From Caulobacter sp. (GTDB taxonomy: Bacteria > Pseudomonadota > Alphaproteobacteria > Caulobacterales > Caulobacteraceae): a stretch of 36,781 nt of DNA. Position numbers and translations under genes: made by a program. Under the pieces are notes generated by a model, which was not told where the DNA came from, ran no database searches, and saw nothing but the letters and a program-made list of their open reading frames with translations. Within the stretch, counting starts at the first letter, position 1, and each line of letters opens with the position of its first letter. Positions 25,168 to 33,205 of the stretch are shown piece by piece. The stretch spans positions 1-36,781 of the forward strand of contig JAMFTA010000052.1 in the NCBI GenBank assembly GCA_026225565.1. Direction: 5' to 3'.

Positions 25168-25569
25168 ATGAACATGATCCAAACCCTCGAGAAGGAAGAG
25201 GCCGACCGCCTTCTGGCCCTTCGCACCATTCCCGAATTCCAACCCGGCGACACCGTGCGCGTCAACGTCAAGATCAAGGAAGGCGAGCGCGAGCGCGTCC
25301 AGGCCTATGAAGGCGTCTGCATCGCCCGCGCCGGCGAAGGCCACCACGAGAACTTCACCGTGCGCAAGATCAGCTTCGGCGAAGGCGTCGAACGGGTGTT
25401 CCCGGTGATGTCGCCGATGATCGAATCTATCGAAGTGAAGCGTCGCGGGGCCGTCCGCCGCGCCAAGCTCTATTACCTGCGTGACCGTCGCGGCAAATCG
25501 GCCCGCATCTCCGAACGTCAAGCGCCGGTGAAGACCGCCGCCAAGGCCGAAGAGACGACCGAAGCGTAA
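25168..25569 (+). CDS. rplS: 50S ribosomal protein L19
   Basis: A 133-residue ribosomal protein. The characteristic start ([13 protein letters not shown]), [57 protein letters not shown] and [14 protein letters not shown] are all present. A short Ala/Lys/Thr tail ([11 protein letters not shown]) extends the protein past the usual 115-120 residues, as in many alphaproteobacteria. It has a GGAGA ribosome site seven bases ahead and is followed by a hairpin terminator, ending the trmD-rplS transcript. Confidence 0.98.
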   Translation: MNMIQTLEKEEADRLLALRTIPEFQPGDTVRVNVKIKEGERERVQAYEGVCIARAGEGHHENFTVRKISFGEGVERVFPVMSPMIESIEVKRRGAVRRAKLYYLRDRRGKSARISERQAPVKTAAKAEETTEA

Positions 25570-25579
25570 GATTGAGGCA

Positions 25580-25602
25580 GGGTCGGCGCTTAGCGTCGGC
25601 CC
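25580..25602 (+). terminator. Hairpin terminator after rplS
   Basis: A 10-bp stem (GGGTCGGCGC and GCGTCGGCCC, two G-U pairs on the RNA) with a TTA loop begins 11 bp after the rplS stop. Only a short TTC follows, so termination strength is uncertain. Confidence 0.5.
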
Positions 25603-25631
25603 TTCACCCAAGCCTTTACCTAAGCTGTTAC

Positions 25632-25659
25632 CCCGGCTCTCCGCTCCGCTGCGGCCGGG
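25632..25659. repeat. REP-like palindromic element between rplS and the PII gene
   Basis: Inverted arms CCCGGC (25632-25637) and GCCGGG (25654-25659) flank a centre rich in CCGCTCCGCTGCG, followed by ACGACAG. Elements of this CCCGGC-tctccgct-GCCGGGA(T/C)GACA form recur in alphaproteobacterial genomes between genes; I see only this copy in the window. It may also end the minus-strand PII transcript. Confidence 0.45.
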
Positions 25660-25679
25660 ACGACAGATTGGGGCGACCC

Positions 25680-26024
25680 TTACCCAGATATAGCCGGGGC
25701 GTCCTGCTCGCCTGTGCGGATACGCAGGGCGGCTTCAAGATTCAGCACGAAGACCTTGCCGTCGCCAATCTTGCCGGTGTTGGCGGTGCGGGTGATGGCC
25801 TCGACCACTCGCTCGACGATATCGGCGGGGACGGCGATCTCCAGTTTCACCTTGGGCAGGAGCTTCACCTCATATTCGGCGCCGCGATAAACCTCGGTCT
25901 TGCCCTTTTGCCGGCCATAGCCGCGCACTTCGGTGACGGTGATGCCCGAGGCCCCCGCTTCGGTCACCGCATCGAGCACCGCGTCCAAGCGGCTCGGCTT
26001 TATGATGGCTATGATGAATTTCAT
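25680..26024 (-). CDS. PII nitrogen regulatory protein (GlnB/GlnK family)
   Basis: A 114-residue PII trimer subunit that senses 2-oxoglutarate and ATP/ADP. It starts MKFIIAIIKPSRLD and includes VTEVRGYGRQKGKTEVYRG, the T-loop with the uridylylatable Tyr in VYRGAEY (position 51), LLPKVKLEIAVPAD, and TGKIGDGKVFVLNLEAALRIRTGE. The usual GHTE of the T-loop base is GKTE here. The start at 26024 is chosen over 26096 because it gives the exact family length. It has no glnA or amtB beside it: upstream is the methyltransferase gene and downstream is convergent rplS. Which paralogue (GlnB or GlnK) it is cannot be decided. The 44 bp upstream of this start are its leader or promoter. Confidence 0.92.
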   Translation of the reverse strand: MKFIIAIIKPSRLDAVLDAVTEAGASGITVTEVRGYGRQKGKTEVYRGAEYEVKLLPKVKLEIAVPADIVERVVEAITRTANTGKIGDGKVFVLNLEAALRIRTGEQDAPAISG

Positions 26025-26068
26025 CCGTTGTCCGCGTCTCCTATCCCCAAAAGACGGTTTCGCGACAG

Positions 26069-26824
26069 CTATGGCGAAATTTTTTGCCCTTTCCAAGGCT
26101 TAAACGCGGCGCCGACCGGCAAAGGTTGAAAAGAAGGGACGGTGAAGGCGGGCGCTTTTGCCCCGCGCGGCTTCACCGCGAAGCCCTGTTTGACCGCTTC
26201 CAGGAGGATCACTCCGGAGACGGGGGGGGCCAGGCGCGCACCCACCTGCTCGAACATCTCCGCATAGGGGACGAAGACGGGGTGGGGGGGCGCATAAAGG
26301 GCCCGGGACCAGCCAGTGGGCTCCAACCCTGCAATGTTGACCACCGCCTCCAGTTGGCTGCGGCTGTAGGGGCGTCCAAAGCCGAAGGGGGTGTTCTCCG
26401 CGTGGGACCAAAGGCCCCGGCGCGACGCGGCGACCACGATCAGCCGGCCCGACGGCGACAATACCCGCCGCGCCTCGATCATCAGCCCGGCGGGATCGTC
26501 GCTCTCTTCCAGGGCATGGACCAGCAGCACCCGGTCGAATAGGGCGTTGGGAAACGGCAGCGCCTCTTCGTCAGCTAGGCATGTCAGGTTGCGGCCGGCA
26601 GGCGCCCAGGCCGATACGCCCTGCCCCTTGGGCATGGCCGCCACCGTGCGCCGCGCGTGCCCTTGAAAGAGGCTAAGATACGGCAGGGCGTAGCCGAGGC
26701 CCAGGACGTCCAGCGCGCGCACATCCGGCCAGCCCTCGGCGATCTTGCGGCCGATCATGGCCTGCGCCGCCATCCCCAGGGGGCTGGCGTAGAAGGCGCC
26801 CATATCGTCAACGCTGCGCCGCAT
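26069..26824 (-). CDS. Class I SAM-dependent methyltransferase, unknown substrate
   Basis: A 251-residue protein if started at Met11 (26824), or 261 from 26854; neither has a strong ribosome site, but MRRSVDDMGAFYASPLG resembles the N-terminus usual for this alphaproteobacterial family. Motif I (ALDVLGLGYALPYLS) is weak for glycine but in place. The acidic-loop region is LADEEALPFPNALFDRVLLVHALE, and post-motif SESDDPAGLMIEARRVLSPSGRLIVVAASRRGLW matches Methyltransf_11. It is divergent from gloB (77 bp between starts) and convergent with nothing; the PII gene follows on the same strand. A link to glyoxalase function is only positional. Confidence 0.75.
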   Translation of the reverse strand: MRRSVDDMGAFYASPLGMAAQAMIGRKIAEGWPDVRALDVLGLGYALPYLSLFQGHARRTVAAMPKGQGVSAWAPAGRNLTCLADEEALPFPNALFDRVLLVHALEESDDPAGLMIEARRVLSPSGRLIVVAASRRGLWSHAENTPFGFGRPYSRSQLEAVVNIAGLEPTGWSRALYAPPHPVFVPYAEMFEQVGARLAPPVSGVILLEAVKQGFAVKPRGAKAPAFTVPSFQPLPVGAAFKPWKGQKISP

Positions 26825-26901
26825 CGGCCTCGCCGTATTCCACAAGACGCCCATATAGGAGTAAAGGGCCCCAGAACCCAGGCCCGCGACAAGGATCTTC
26901 C

Positions 26902-27663
26902 ATGCCCATCCGCGTGCATCAATTCGCCTGCCTGTCGGACAACTACGGTTATCTGGTGCGGGACGAGGCCACCGGCCTCGCCGCCGCCATCGATACGCCC
27001 GACGCCGACGCGGTTCTGCAGGCGCTGAGGGACACCGGTTGGCCGCTGGCCTTGATCATGAACACCCATTGGCATCCCGACCACGCCGGCGGCAACGCCG
27101 CAGTCAAGGCGGCGACGGGGGCGAAGATCGTGGGGCCGCAGGAGGTCACCCGCATCGCACCGCTGGATCAGGCCCTCAGCGAGGGTGAGACGGTGATGTT
27201 GGGGGAGGCCGCCTTCACCGTGATCGACACCGGCGGCCACACCCTCGGCCATATCAGCTATTACGATGCGGCCGATCATGCGGTGTTTGTCGGCGACACC
27301 TTGTTCGCCCTCGGCTGCGGACGGCTGTTCGAGGGCACGGCGGAGCAGATGTGGACGAGCCTCAGCAAGCTGGCCGCCCTGCCTGACGAGACGGCGGTCT
27401 ACTGCGCCCATGAATATACCGCCGCCAACGCCCGCTTCGCCCTGTCGGTAGATCACGATCCGGTGGTGAAGGCCCGCACCGAGCAGGTGTTCGCCGCCCG
27501 CGCGCGCGGCGAGCCCACCGTCCCCACCACCATCGGCGCGGAAAAGGCCGCCAATCCCTTCCTGCGCGCACCTTTGCTCGCCGCCGGACTAGGGCTGAAG
27601 GGAGCCGCCCCCGCCCAAGCCTTCGCCGCCGTCCGCGCCGCCAAGGACGCCTTCACCGGATAA
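26902..27663 (+). CDS. gloB: Hydroxyacylglutathione hydrolase (glyoxalase II)
   Basis: Hydrolyses S-lactoylglutathione to lactate and glutathione in methylglyoxal detoxification. The 253-residue metallo-beta-lactamase-fold enzyme has the metal motif THWHPDH (55-61), followed by GGHTLGHISYY, FVGDTLFALGCGRLFEG and CAHEYTAANARFA, the glyoxalase II signature. The C-terminal helical part has TTIGAEKAANPFLRA. Length is typical. It is divergent from the methyltransferase gene and convergent with regA (26 bp apart). Confidence 0.95.
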   Translation: MPIRVHQFACLSDNYGYLVRDEATGLAAAIDTPDADAVLQALRDTGWPLALIMNTHWHPDHAGGNAAVKAATGAKIVGPQEVTRIAPLDQALSEGETVMLGEAAFTVIDTGGHTLGHISYYDAADHAVFVGDTLFALGCGRLFEGTAEQMWTSLSKLAALPDETAVYCAHEYTAANARFALSVDHDPVVKARTEQVFAARARGEPTVPTTIGAEKAANPFLRAPLLAAGLGLKGAAPAQAFAAVRAAKDAFTG

Positions 27664-27689
27664 GGATGCGGCCCGCAGCCCTTGCCGGC

Positions 27690-28247
27690 TTAGCGCGGCG
27701 CGCGCTTGGCCAGGATGCGTTGTAGGGTGCGGCGATGCATGTTCAACCGGCGGGCGGTTTCGGAGATGTTGTGCCCGCAGAGCTCATAGATGCGCTGGAT
27801 GTGCTCCCATCGCACCCGGTCGGCCGACATGGGATTTTCCGGCGGGGGGGCGGTGCCGTCGCGGGCGGCCAGAAGGGCGCGGGCTACGTCGTCCGCGTCC
27901 GCGGGCTTGGGCAGGTAGTCCACTGCCCCCGCCTTCACCGCCGCCACAGCCGTGGCGATATTGCCGTAACCGGTCAGCATCACCACCCGGGCGTCCGGCC
28001 GCTCGTTATGGATCACCTCCACCACCTGCAGTCCGTTGCCGTCTTCCAGCCGAAGGTCGAGCACGGCGAAGGCCGGGGCGTGGTGTTTCACCGCCTGCAT
28101 GGCCTCGGCGACGGATCCCACCAGGGTGACCTCAAAGCCGCGGGTTTCCAGTGCGCGCCCCAATCGCGTGCGAAGAGGGGCGTCGTCGTCCAGCACAAGA
28201 ACGGTTCTTTCGGGCAAGGCCCCGATGGCCGTGGCGATATCAGTCAT
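27690..28247 (-). CDS. regA: Redox response regulator RegA/PrrA/ActR
   Basis: A 185-residue regulator (186 if a preceding ATG is used). The receiver domain has VLVLDDDAPLR, the phospho-acceptor Asp in AVLDLRLEDGNG (about residue 64-65), LTGYGNIATAVAAVKAGA and YLPKP. A short Pro-rich linker precedes a Fis-type helix-turn-helix (GHNISETARRLNMHRRTLQRILAKRAPR), which is nearly invariant in RegA/PrrA/ActR/RoxR proteins. These act with RegB on respiration, photosynthesis or nitrogen genes by oxygen/redox state. A GGGGAGAG ribosome site precedes the start. It lies 113 bp downstream of regB on the same strand, with room for its own promoter. Confidence 0.93.
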   Translation of the reverse strand: MTDIATAIGALPERTVLVLDDDAPLRTRLGRALETRGFEVTLVGSVAEAMQAVKHHAPAFAVLDLRLEDGNGLQVVEVIHNERPDARVVMLTGYGNIATAVAAVKAGAVDYLPKPADADDVARALLAARDGTAPPPENPMSADRVRWEHIQRIYELCGHNISETARRLNMHRRTLQRILAKRAPR

Positions 28248-28360
28248 CACACTTCTCTCCCCAATGAACTTCTAATGTCGGTTCTCTGACGGAACCTTGA
28301 CACCTTTTATCCACCGTGTATCGCGCGCTCATTGACACAACCGATGGATGTCGGAAAAAA

Positions 28361-29779
28361 CTACGCTTCGTCCAAGGCTTCGATGCGGGGCCGCGCCCAT
28401 CTGGCGGCGATCACCGCGCCTCCGCGTCGCGCATTATGGAATTCCACCCGAGCTCCGGACCGCTCCAAAAGGGTTTTGGCGATGAAGAATCCCAGGCCCA
28501 TGCCCAGATGGCCGGAGCGGGAATTCTCTCCCTGACTGCGCGTGGTCACATAGGGCTCGCCCAGCTTGGCGATCACGTCGGGAGAGAAGCCCGGTCCGTC
28601 GTCGCGCACGGTGATGGTCAGACGCTCGGCATCGTAATAGGCGGTGATCTCCACCATGGATTCGGCAAAATCCACGGCGTTTTCGACGAAGGCGGTCAGG
28701 CCGTGCAGGATCTCCGCCCGTCGCCGCACTTCCAGGATCGTCGCGCCGGGGGCGCAGGTGACGTCGATGTTGATGAGGATGTCCGGCCCTTCATGGGGCA
28801 CGGTGACCTCTTCCAACAGCTGGGTCAGGCTCATGCGGCCGTGGTGGCTGTCAGCCGCTTCGGGCTGGCGGGAGAGTTGGCGCAGGATTTCGCGGCACCG
28901 CTCGGCCTGGGAGATCAGCAGCTCTACATCCTCGTAGAGCGGGGAGACGGGATCGATGCCGCGGATCATCTCCTTGGTGACCACTTGGATGGTGGCCAAG
29001 GGCGTGCCCAGCTCGTGGGCGGCGGCGGCGGCCAGTCCGCCCAGGGCCGACAGCCGCTGCTCGCGGGCCAGCACCGCCTGGGTCGCCGCCAGCGCCAGCT
29101 CCATCCGTCGCCCTTCCGCCTGGGCCTGGCTGGCGTAGGCGGCGGTGAACAGGATGCCCACTAAGGTCGCCACGCCCAGTCCCACCGTATAGATGGACGG
29201 GAGGATCAGCGGGTGGTTGGGGATCCAGGGCAGGGGCGCGCTCCAGGCCGCCATCAGCCCTAAGAATATGAGCGCCATGCCGGTCAAGGTCGCAGTATGC
29301 CAGGTCGGCAGTGTGGTCGCGCCCACCGCTACCGGCGCCAGAACCAACAGCAGGAAGGGATTGGCCAGTCCCCCGGTGAGCATGACCAGCACCGACAGCT
29401 GGATCAGATCGAAGGTAAGCTGAATCAGCGCTTCACGCTCGCGGGCGAGACGCGCGCCCGACCAGGCCGCCCCGAACGACATATTCATCAACGCCGCCGC
29501 CACAATCACCATCAGGCAGGGCAGGGTGAGGATATCGAAATGCAGCACGAAGTCGGTCACCAGGACGGCCGTCGTCTGGCCGGCGATCGACACCCAACGC
29601 ATCAGCATCAAGGTGCGCAGGCGAAGGCCCCGGCGACCCTGCTCGTAGTCCCAAGCCACCTGATCGAAGACGTCGTCCTCGCCTTGCCAGGTCATGTCCT
29701 GCGGCCTATCGAAAAGCCCCGCCTGTCTCGCGTCGGCGGACCCCTTGGGCCACTGGATCGGGAACGACTTGGGAGCCAT
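28361..29779 (-). CDS. regB: Redox sensor histidine kinase RegB/PrrB/ActS
   Basis: A 472-residue kinase with about six membrane spans between residues 60 and 215. The ubiquinone-binding GGxxNPF motif of RegB appears as GGLANPF (136-142). The H-box is AAAHELGTPLATIQ with His255, and the redox-active Cys of RegB is present as Cys295 in ERCREILRQLS. The ATPase domain follows (AFVENAVDFA, VRDDGPGFSPDV, GHLGMGLGFFIAKTLLERSG). So both known redox inputs, quinone pool and cysteine, look intact. It starts 44 bp from the divergent Sco gene start, a shared control region, and regA follows downstream, so all three likely form one module. Confidence 0.94.
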   Translation of the reverse strand: MAPKSFPIQWPKGSADARQAGLFDRPQDMTWQGEDDVFDQVAWDYEQGRRGLRLRTLMLMRWVSIAGQTTAVLVTDFVLHFDILTLPCLMVIVAAALMNMSFGAAWSGARLAREREALIQLTFDLIQLSVLVMLTGGLANPFLLLVLAPVAVGATTLPTWHTATLTGMALIFLGLMAAWSAPLPWIPNHPLILPSIYTVGLGVATLVGILFTAAYASQAQAEGRRMELALAATQAVLAREQRLSALGGLAAAAAHELGTPLATIQVVTKEMIRGIDPVSPLYEDVELLISQAERCREILRQLSRQPEAADSHHGRMSLTQLLEEVTVPHEGPDILINIDVTCAPGATILEVRRRAEILHGLTAFVENAVDFAESMVEITAYYDAERLTITVRDDGPGFSPDVIAKLGEPYVTTRSQGENSRSGHLGMGLGFFIAKTLLERSGARVEFHNARRGGAVIAARWARPRIEALDEA

Positions 29780-29823
29780 GAAAAGCCGATATGCGCGGGT
29801 TAAAGGCGAACGACGAGGTTTCT

Positions 29824-30471
29824 ATGCGCAAGTCTGGACCCGATAAGACCCCGGGGGAAGCATCCAACCCGCCCCGTCGGCCCGGTGCGCTGTTCGGCCT
29901 CGCCATACTGGCCTTCGTCGCCGTGCTGGCCGCCGCGGCCGGAACGCTGATCTGGCGAAACCCCGCACCCCACCTGGCCGACGCCGGCCCAGCTATCGGC
30001 GGTCCCTTCCATCTCGTGGACCAGGACGGCCGTCCGGTGGACCAACATATCCTCGATGGCCATTGGAGCGCGGTCTTCTTCGGCTACACCTTCTGCCCCG
30101 ACACCTGCCCGGCCACCCTGCAGGCCCTGGGCGCGGCAGCGCGCCAATTGGGATCCGCCGTTCCGTTCCAGGTGGTGTTCGTCACCGTCGATCCGGCGCG
30201 CGACACCCCGGCGCAGATGAAGACCTATCTCTCCAGCCAGGGCTTTCCCGCCCACGCCATCGGTCTCAGCGGCACGCCCGCCCAGGTGGCGGCGATCGCC
30301 AAGGCTTACGGGGTCTACTACGCCCGGTCCGGGACGGGCGCCGACTACACCATGGACCATTCGGCGGCCGTCTATCTGATGGACCCCAAGGGTCGCTTCG
30401 CCCGGCCCCTTTCCCACGATATGGCGCCAGCCCTGATCGCCCAGCAGATCAGGGCCGCGCAGCAGGACTAG
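29824..30471 (+). CDS. SCO1/SenC/PrrC copper chaperone for cytochrome oxidase
   Basis: A 215-residue membrane-anchored thioredoxin-fold protein. It has a cytoplasmic Pro-rich start, one span (about residues 22-43) and a periplasmic domain. Copper ligands are FCPDTCP (Cys91, Cys95) and MDHSAAVYLMD (His179). Sco proteins deliver copper to, or reduce, the CuA centre of cytochrome c oxidase. ATG 29824 is chosen with GAGG five nt ahead, over an ATG at 29791 with none. It diverges from regB as senC does in purple bacteria; there regA follows senC, whereas here regA follows regB. A hairpin follows at 30493. Confidence 0.93.
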   Translation: MRKSGPDKTPGEASNPPRRPGALFGLAILAFVAVLAAAAGTLIWRNPAPHLADAGPAIGGPFHLVDQDGRPVDQHILDGHWSAVFFGYTFCPDTCPATLQALGAAARQLGSAVPFQVVFVTVDPARDTPAQMKTYLSSQGFPAHAIGLSGTPAQVAAIAKAYGVYYARSGTGADYTMDHSAAVYLMDPKGRFARPLSHDMAPALIAQQIRAAQQD

Positions 30472-30492
30472 CCGTAGAGGCGTCCCCTGAGG

Positions 30493-30513
30493 CGGATCGT
30501 CGCGCACGATCCG
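30493..30513 (+). terminator. Terminator hairpin after the Sco gene
   Basis: A perfect 8-bp stem (CGGATCGT / ACGATCCG) with a CGCGC loop starts 22 bp past the Sco stop. GCTTAGCGTTTTC follows, so a T-rich run lies about nine bases after the stem. It probably isolates phaZ from the Sco transcript. Confidence 0.55.
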
Positions 30514-30576
30514 GCTTAGCGTTTTCACAAGCACAGTTCTATATATTGCGCTGCACCCCGTTTGGATTTGCAGCTC

Positions 30577-31824
30577 ATGCTCTACGCCTTGAACGAGCTC
30601 GGCTACTACGCCGCCACACCTTGGCGCCTCGCGGCGCGGGCGGCGCGGGACTTCTGGAGTTCGCCGGCCAATCCGGCGGCGGGGAGCGAGGTGGGCCGCA
30701 AGGTCTATGCCGCCGCCGATCTCTTCACCAACATCACCCGCCGCTACGGCAAACCCGAATGGCGCATCTCCTCCACGGAAGTGAACGGCAAGCCGGTCGG
30801 CGTCGCACCGACGACAGTCTGGTCCTCGCCCTGGGTCAAATTGGTGCATTTCCAGCGTGACGCCGCGGCGTTGGCGGCGGCCGGGGTCAGCGAAACCCAG
30901 CCGGCGGTGTTGATCGTGGCGCCTCTTTCCGGCCACTACGCCACCCTGCTGCGCGGCACGGTGGAGACCTTTCTGCCCGACCATGAAGTCTACATCACCG
31001 ACTGGATGAACGCCCGCGAGGTGCCCCTGTTGGACGGACGCTTCGATTTCCACGACTATGTCGACGCTGTACGCGCCATGCTGGCCAGCCTCGGACGGCG
31101 CGCCCATGTGGTGGCGGTGTGCCAGCCGGGCCCGCCGGTGATGGCGGCGGCCGCGCTGATGGCCGAGGATAAGGACCCCGTCCGCCCCGCCTCGATGACC
31201 TTTATGGGCTCGCCCATGGACGCGCGCCTGTCGCCGACGGTGACCAATCTCCTGGCCGAAGAGCGCCCCTTCGCCTGGTTCAAGACCAATATGATCCACA
31301 CCGTGCCGCCGCCCTATCCGGGCGCCATGCGCCGGGTCTATCCAGGGTTCGTGCAGCTCTACAGCTTCATGAGCATGAACGCCGAGCGCCATAAGGACGC
31401 CCACCGCCGCTATTTCGACGACCTGGTGAAGGGCGACGGCGACCAGGCGGCCAAGCATTTGGAGTTCTACGACGAATATCTGTCGGTGCTGGACCTGTCA
31501 GAAGAATTCTATCTGCAAACCATCGACATCGTCTTTCAGCGCCACCTCCTGCCTCTGGGTCTTTTGGAGCATCGCGGCCGCAAGGTGCGCCCCGAAGGGA
31601 TCACCGACATCGCCCTGATGACGGTGGAGGGGGAGCTGGACGACATCTCCGGCGTCGGGCAGACTCAGGCCGCCCACGCCCTCTGCTCTGGCATCCCCGA
31701 TGACAAGCACACCCTCTATGTGCAGCCGGGGGTCGGTCACTACGGCGTGTTCAACGGCCGCCGCTTCGCTGAGGAAATCTATCCCCGCGTCCGCGACTTT
31801 ATCGCCCAGCACGACCCGGGCTGA
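30577..31824 (+). CDS. phaZ: Intracellular poly(3-hydroxybutyrate) depolymerase
   Basis: A 415-residue enzyme that mobilises stored polyhydroxybutyrate granules. It has the Cys nucleophile of intracellular PhaZ in AVCQPGPPV (Cys182), Asp355 in EGELDDISGVGQTQAAH, and His388 in PGVGHYGVFNGRRF, the triad positions expected for this family. An alpha/beta-hydrolase core includes VLIVAPLSGHYATLLRGTVE and TDWMNAREVP. ATG 30577 (MLYALNELGYY) is preferred; an in-frame TTG at 30562 has no ribosome site. It is preceded by an AT-rich stretch (TTCTATATATTG, about 30538-30549), a plausible promoter region after the Sco terminator. No other PHA genes are in the window. Confidence 0.93.
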   Translation: MLYALNELGYYAATPWRLAARAARDFWSSPANPAAGSEVGRKVYAAADLFTNITRRYGKPEWRISSTEVNGKPVGVAPTTVWSSPWVKLVHFQRDAAALAAAGVSETQPAVLIVAPLSGHYATLLRGTVETFLPDHEVYITDWMNAREVPLLDGRFDFHDYVDAVRAMLASLGRRAHVVAVCQPGPPVMAAAALMAEDKDPVRPASMTFMGSPMDARLSPTVTNLLAEERPFAWFKTNMIHTVPPPYPGAMRRVYPGFVQLYSFMSMNAERHKDAHRRYFDDLVKGDGDQAAKHLEFYDEYLSVLDLSEEFYLQTIDIVFQRHLLPLGLLEHRGRKVRPEGITDIALMTVEGELDDISGVGQTQAAHALCSGIPDDKHTLYVQPGVGHYGVFNGRRFAEEIYPRVRDFIAQHDPG

Positions 31825-31901
31825 CCTCCCCGCCGTCCTGAACCGGGCGGCGCCGGTCTTGAACCTCTGCTCCCAACTTGTTCTATTTTGGGAGCGGCGC
31901 G

Positions 31902-32822
31902 ATGCAGTCGCCTATCGGATCCACCATTCTCGCAGCCATCGCCGCTGCAGCGGCATCCCTTTTCGCCACGGCGGCCTTCGCCGGATGCGAGGGGGCCGCT
32001 TGCGGCGGGGCCTGGGTCTCCGCCACCCCCGGTTATCAATTCGCCTCTTCGGCGGACTACCAGGGCCAAGCTTACCAGGGCCAGGCCTACGCCTATCAGG
32101 CCCAGAGCTATCAACAGGCCTACGCGGCGCCGGCCTATCAGGCTCAGGCCTCTGGCTACGGCTACGCCCAACAACCCGCCCCTTGCGGTCCTTGCGGCCC
32201 GGCGCGGGTGATCTACCAGCCGCCCATCTATCAGGCGCCGGTCTACCAGCCGCCTGTCTATCAACAGCCAGCGCCCTGCGCCTATAGCTGCGCGCCGGCC
32301 TATCCGCCCCAGCCCGCCTACCAGCCCCAGGAAGTGCCGGTCTCCGGTGAGTTCAACGGCGGCGTAGGCATCACCGATGTGGAAGGCGGGGGCGGGGGGG
32401 GCGGCGCCTCCAGCGGCGGCTTTGGCGATATCTCCGGCTTTGTCTCCGACATGCGCGCAGGCGCCTGGGCCAACGCCTCCAGCAATTCCAGCGTGAACGT
32501 GAACGTCAACGCCTCGGCTTCTTCATCGTCCAGTTCCTCCTCCTCTTCCAACAGTTCCAGCCATAGCGGCGGCCACGGCGGCGGGATGCGGGGCGGCGGT
32601 CACGGCCACCAAGGCGGCGGCTCGTCCGATTGCGGCTGCACCTCCCCCAGCAAGGGCTCCGGCGGCGGTTCAGGCTGGATGGGAGGCGGTCACACGAGCG
32701 GCGGCCATTCGGGCGGCGGCTGGATGGGCGGCGGCGTCGGCGGCGGCGGCTGGGGTGGCGGGCACAAGTCCGGCGGCGGCCACGCCAGCGGCTGCGGCTG
32801 TTCGGTCGGCCGCCACCGCTAG
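31902..32822 (+). CDS. Secreted low-complexity protein rich in Tyr, Gln, Pro, Ser, Gly and His
   Basis: A 306-residue protein. The signal peptide (1-27, AFA cleavage) is followed directly by GC, so lipidation is conceivable, though Phe at -3 makes this weak. Region 43-90 is Tyr/Gln/Ala repeats (YQGQAYQGQAY, YQAQSYQQAY). Region 92-143 is Pro-Tyr-Gln repeats (YQPPIYQAPVYQPPVYQQP) with paired Cys (CGPCGP, CAYSC). Region 200-220 has alternating NVNVN followed by a Ser run, and 223-298 is Gly/His/Ser-rich with two CGC motifs. I recognise no domain. Such composition suggests an extracellular, self-associating or metal-binding structural protein. ATG 31902 has GGGAG seven nt ahead; an upstream in-frame ATG at 31878 has none. 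It is followed by a strong hairpin. Confidence 0.75.
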   Translation: MQSPIGSTILAAIAAAAASLFATAAFAGCEGAACGGAWVSATPGYQFASSADYQGQAYQGQAYAYQAQSYQQAYAAPAYQAQASGYGYAQQPAPCGPCGPARVIYQPPIYQAPVYQPPVYQQPAPCAYSCAPAYPPQPAYQPQEVPVSGEFNGGVGITDVEGGGGGGGASSGGFGDISGFVSDMRAGAWANASSNSSVNVNVNASASSSSSSSSSSNSSSHSGGHGGGMRGGGHGHQGGGSSDCGCTSPSKGSGGGSGWMGGGHTSGGHSGGGWMGGGVGGGGWGGGHKSGGGHASGCGCSVGRHR

Positions 32823-32860
32823 ACTCGGCCAAGCCGGGATCGAAACCCTCTGAGCATCGG

Positions 32861-32885
32861 TCGGGCCTCCGTCGCGGGGGCCCGA
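32861..32885 (+). terminator. Terminator of the low-complexity protein gene
   Basis: A 10-bp stem with one G-U pair (TCGGGCCTCC / GGGGGCCCGA) around a GTCGC loop, 38 bp past the stop codon, followed by TGGCGTTTC. This is a good intrinsic-terminator shape with a weak T tract. Confidence 0.65.
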
Positions 32886-32958
32886 TGGCGTTTCAGATGA
32901 GATTGACAGGGGAAGCAGCGGCAGCCGATCACTACAGCCCGCCCGCGGACAAAATAAT

Positions 32959-32986
32959 AGGGCGGGCCATTTGCATGACCCGCCCT
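32959..32986. terminator. Second hairpin, terminator-like on the minus strand
   Basis: An 8-bp perfect stem (AGGGCGGG / CCCGCCCT) with a 12-nt loop. On the minus strand it is followed by ATTATTTTG, a T-rich run, which is the layout of an intrinsic terminator; on the plus strand the A-rich run precedes it. No minus-strand gene is evident here, so it is most likely a bidirectional back-up terminator. Confidence 0.4.
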
Positions 32987-33205
32987 TGCCCCGCTCGCCC
33001 CAGTCTGCGGCCACCACCGCAGACATGCTCGCCCAGACCGAAGTCTGTTGCAGCCATCTGACCGGGGAATCCGCCGAGGTCAAAGCCCAACACGCGGTGC
33101 TTGATCGTTTGCGATCCGCTTGTAGCAAAATGGCAACGAAGCGGCGATCTTGAGGCCGCCATGGGGCGATCGCCCTTCGCCGCCTCGGTGCTGCCTCATG
33201 AACAA

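Noticed and set aside
29800-31458. 552-codon minus-strand frame opposite the Sco and phaZ genes
   Set aside because: It runs across two well-supported genes and the hairpin between them; composition is that of a shadow frame.
31859-31887. TTGAAC-N17-TCTATT promoter-like match before the low-complexity protein gene
   Set aside because: Transcription from it would begin near 31894, which would leave the GGGAG ribosome site mostly upstream of the transcript.
32037-32330. Short DNA repeats in the Tyr/Gln region as a CRISPR or tandem array
   Set aside because: Repeats are codon-level, of irregular length and lie within a coherent reading frame with signal peptide; no unique spacers.
32971-33153. 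60-codon plus-strand frame ahead of the RND operon
   Set aside because: Starts inside a hairpin loop, lacks a ribosome site and has no family features.
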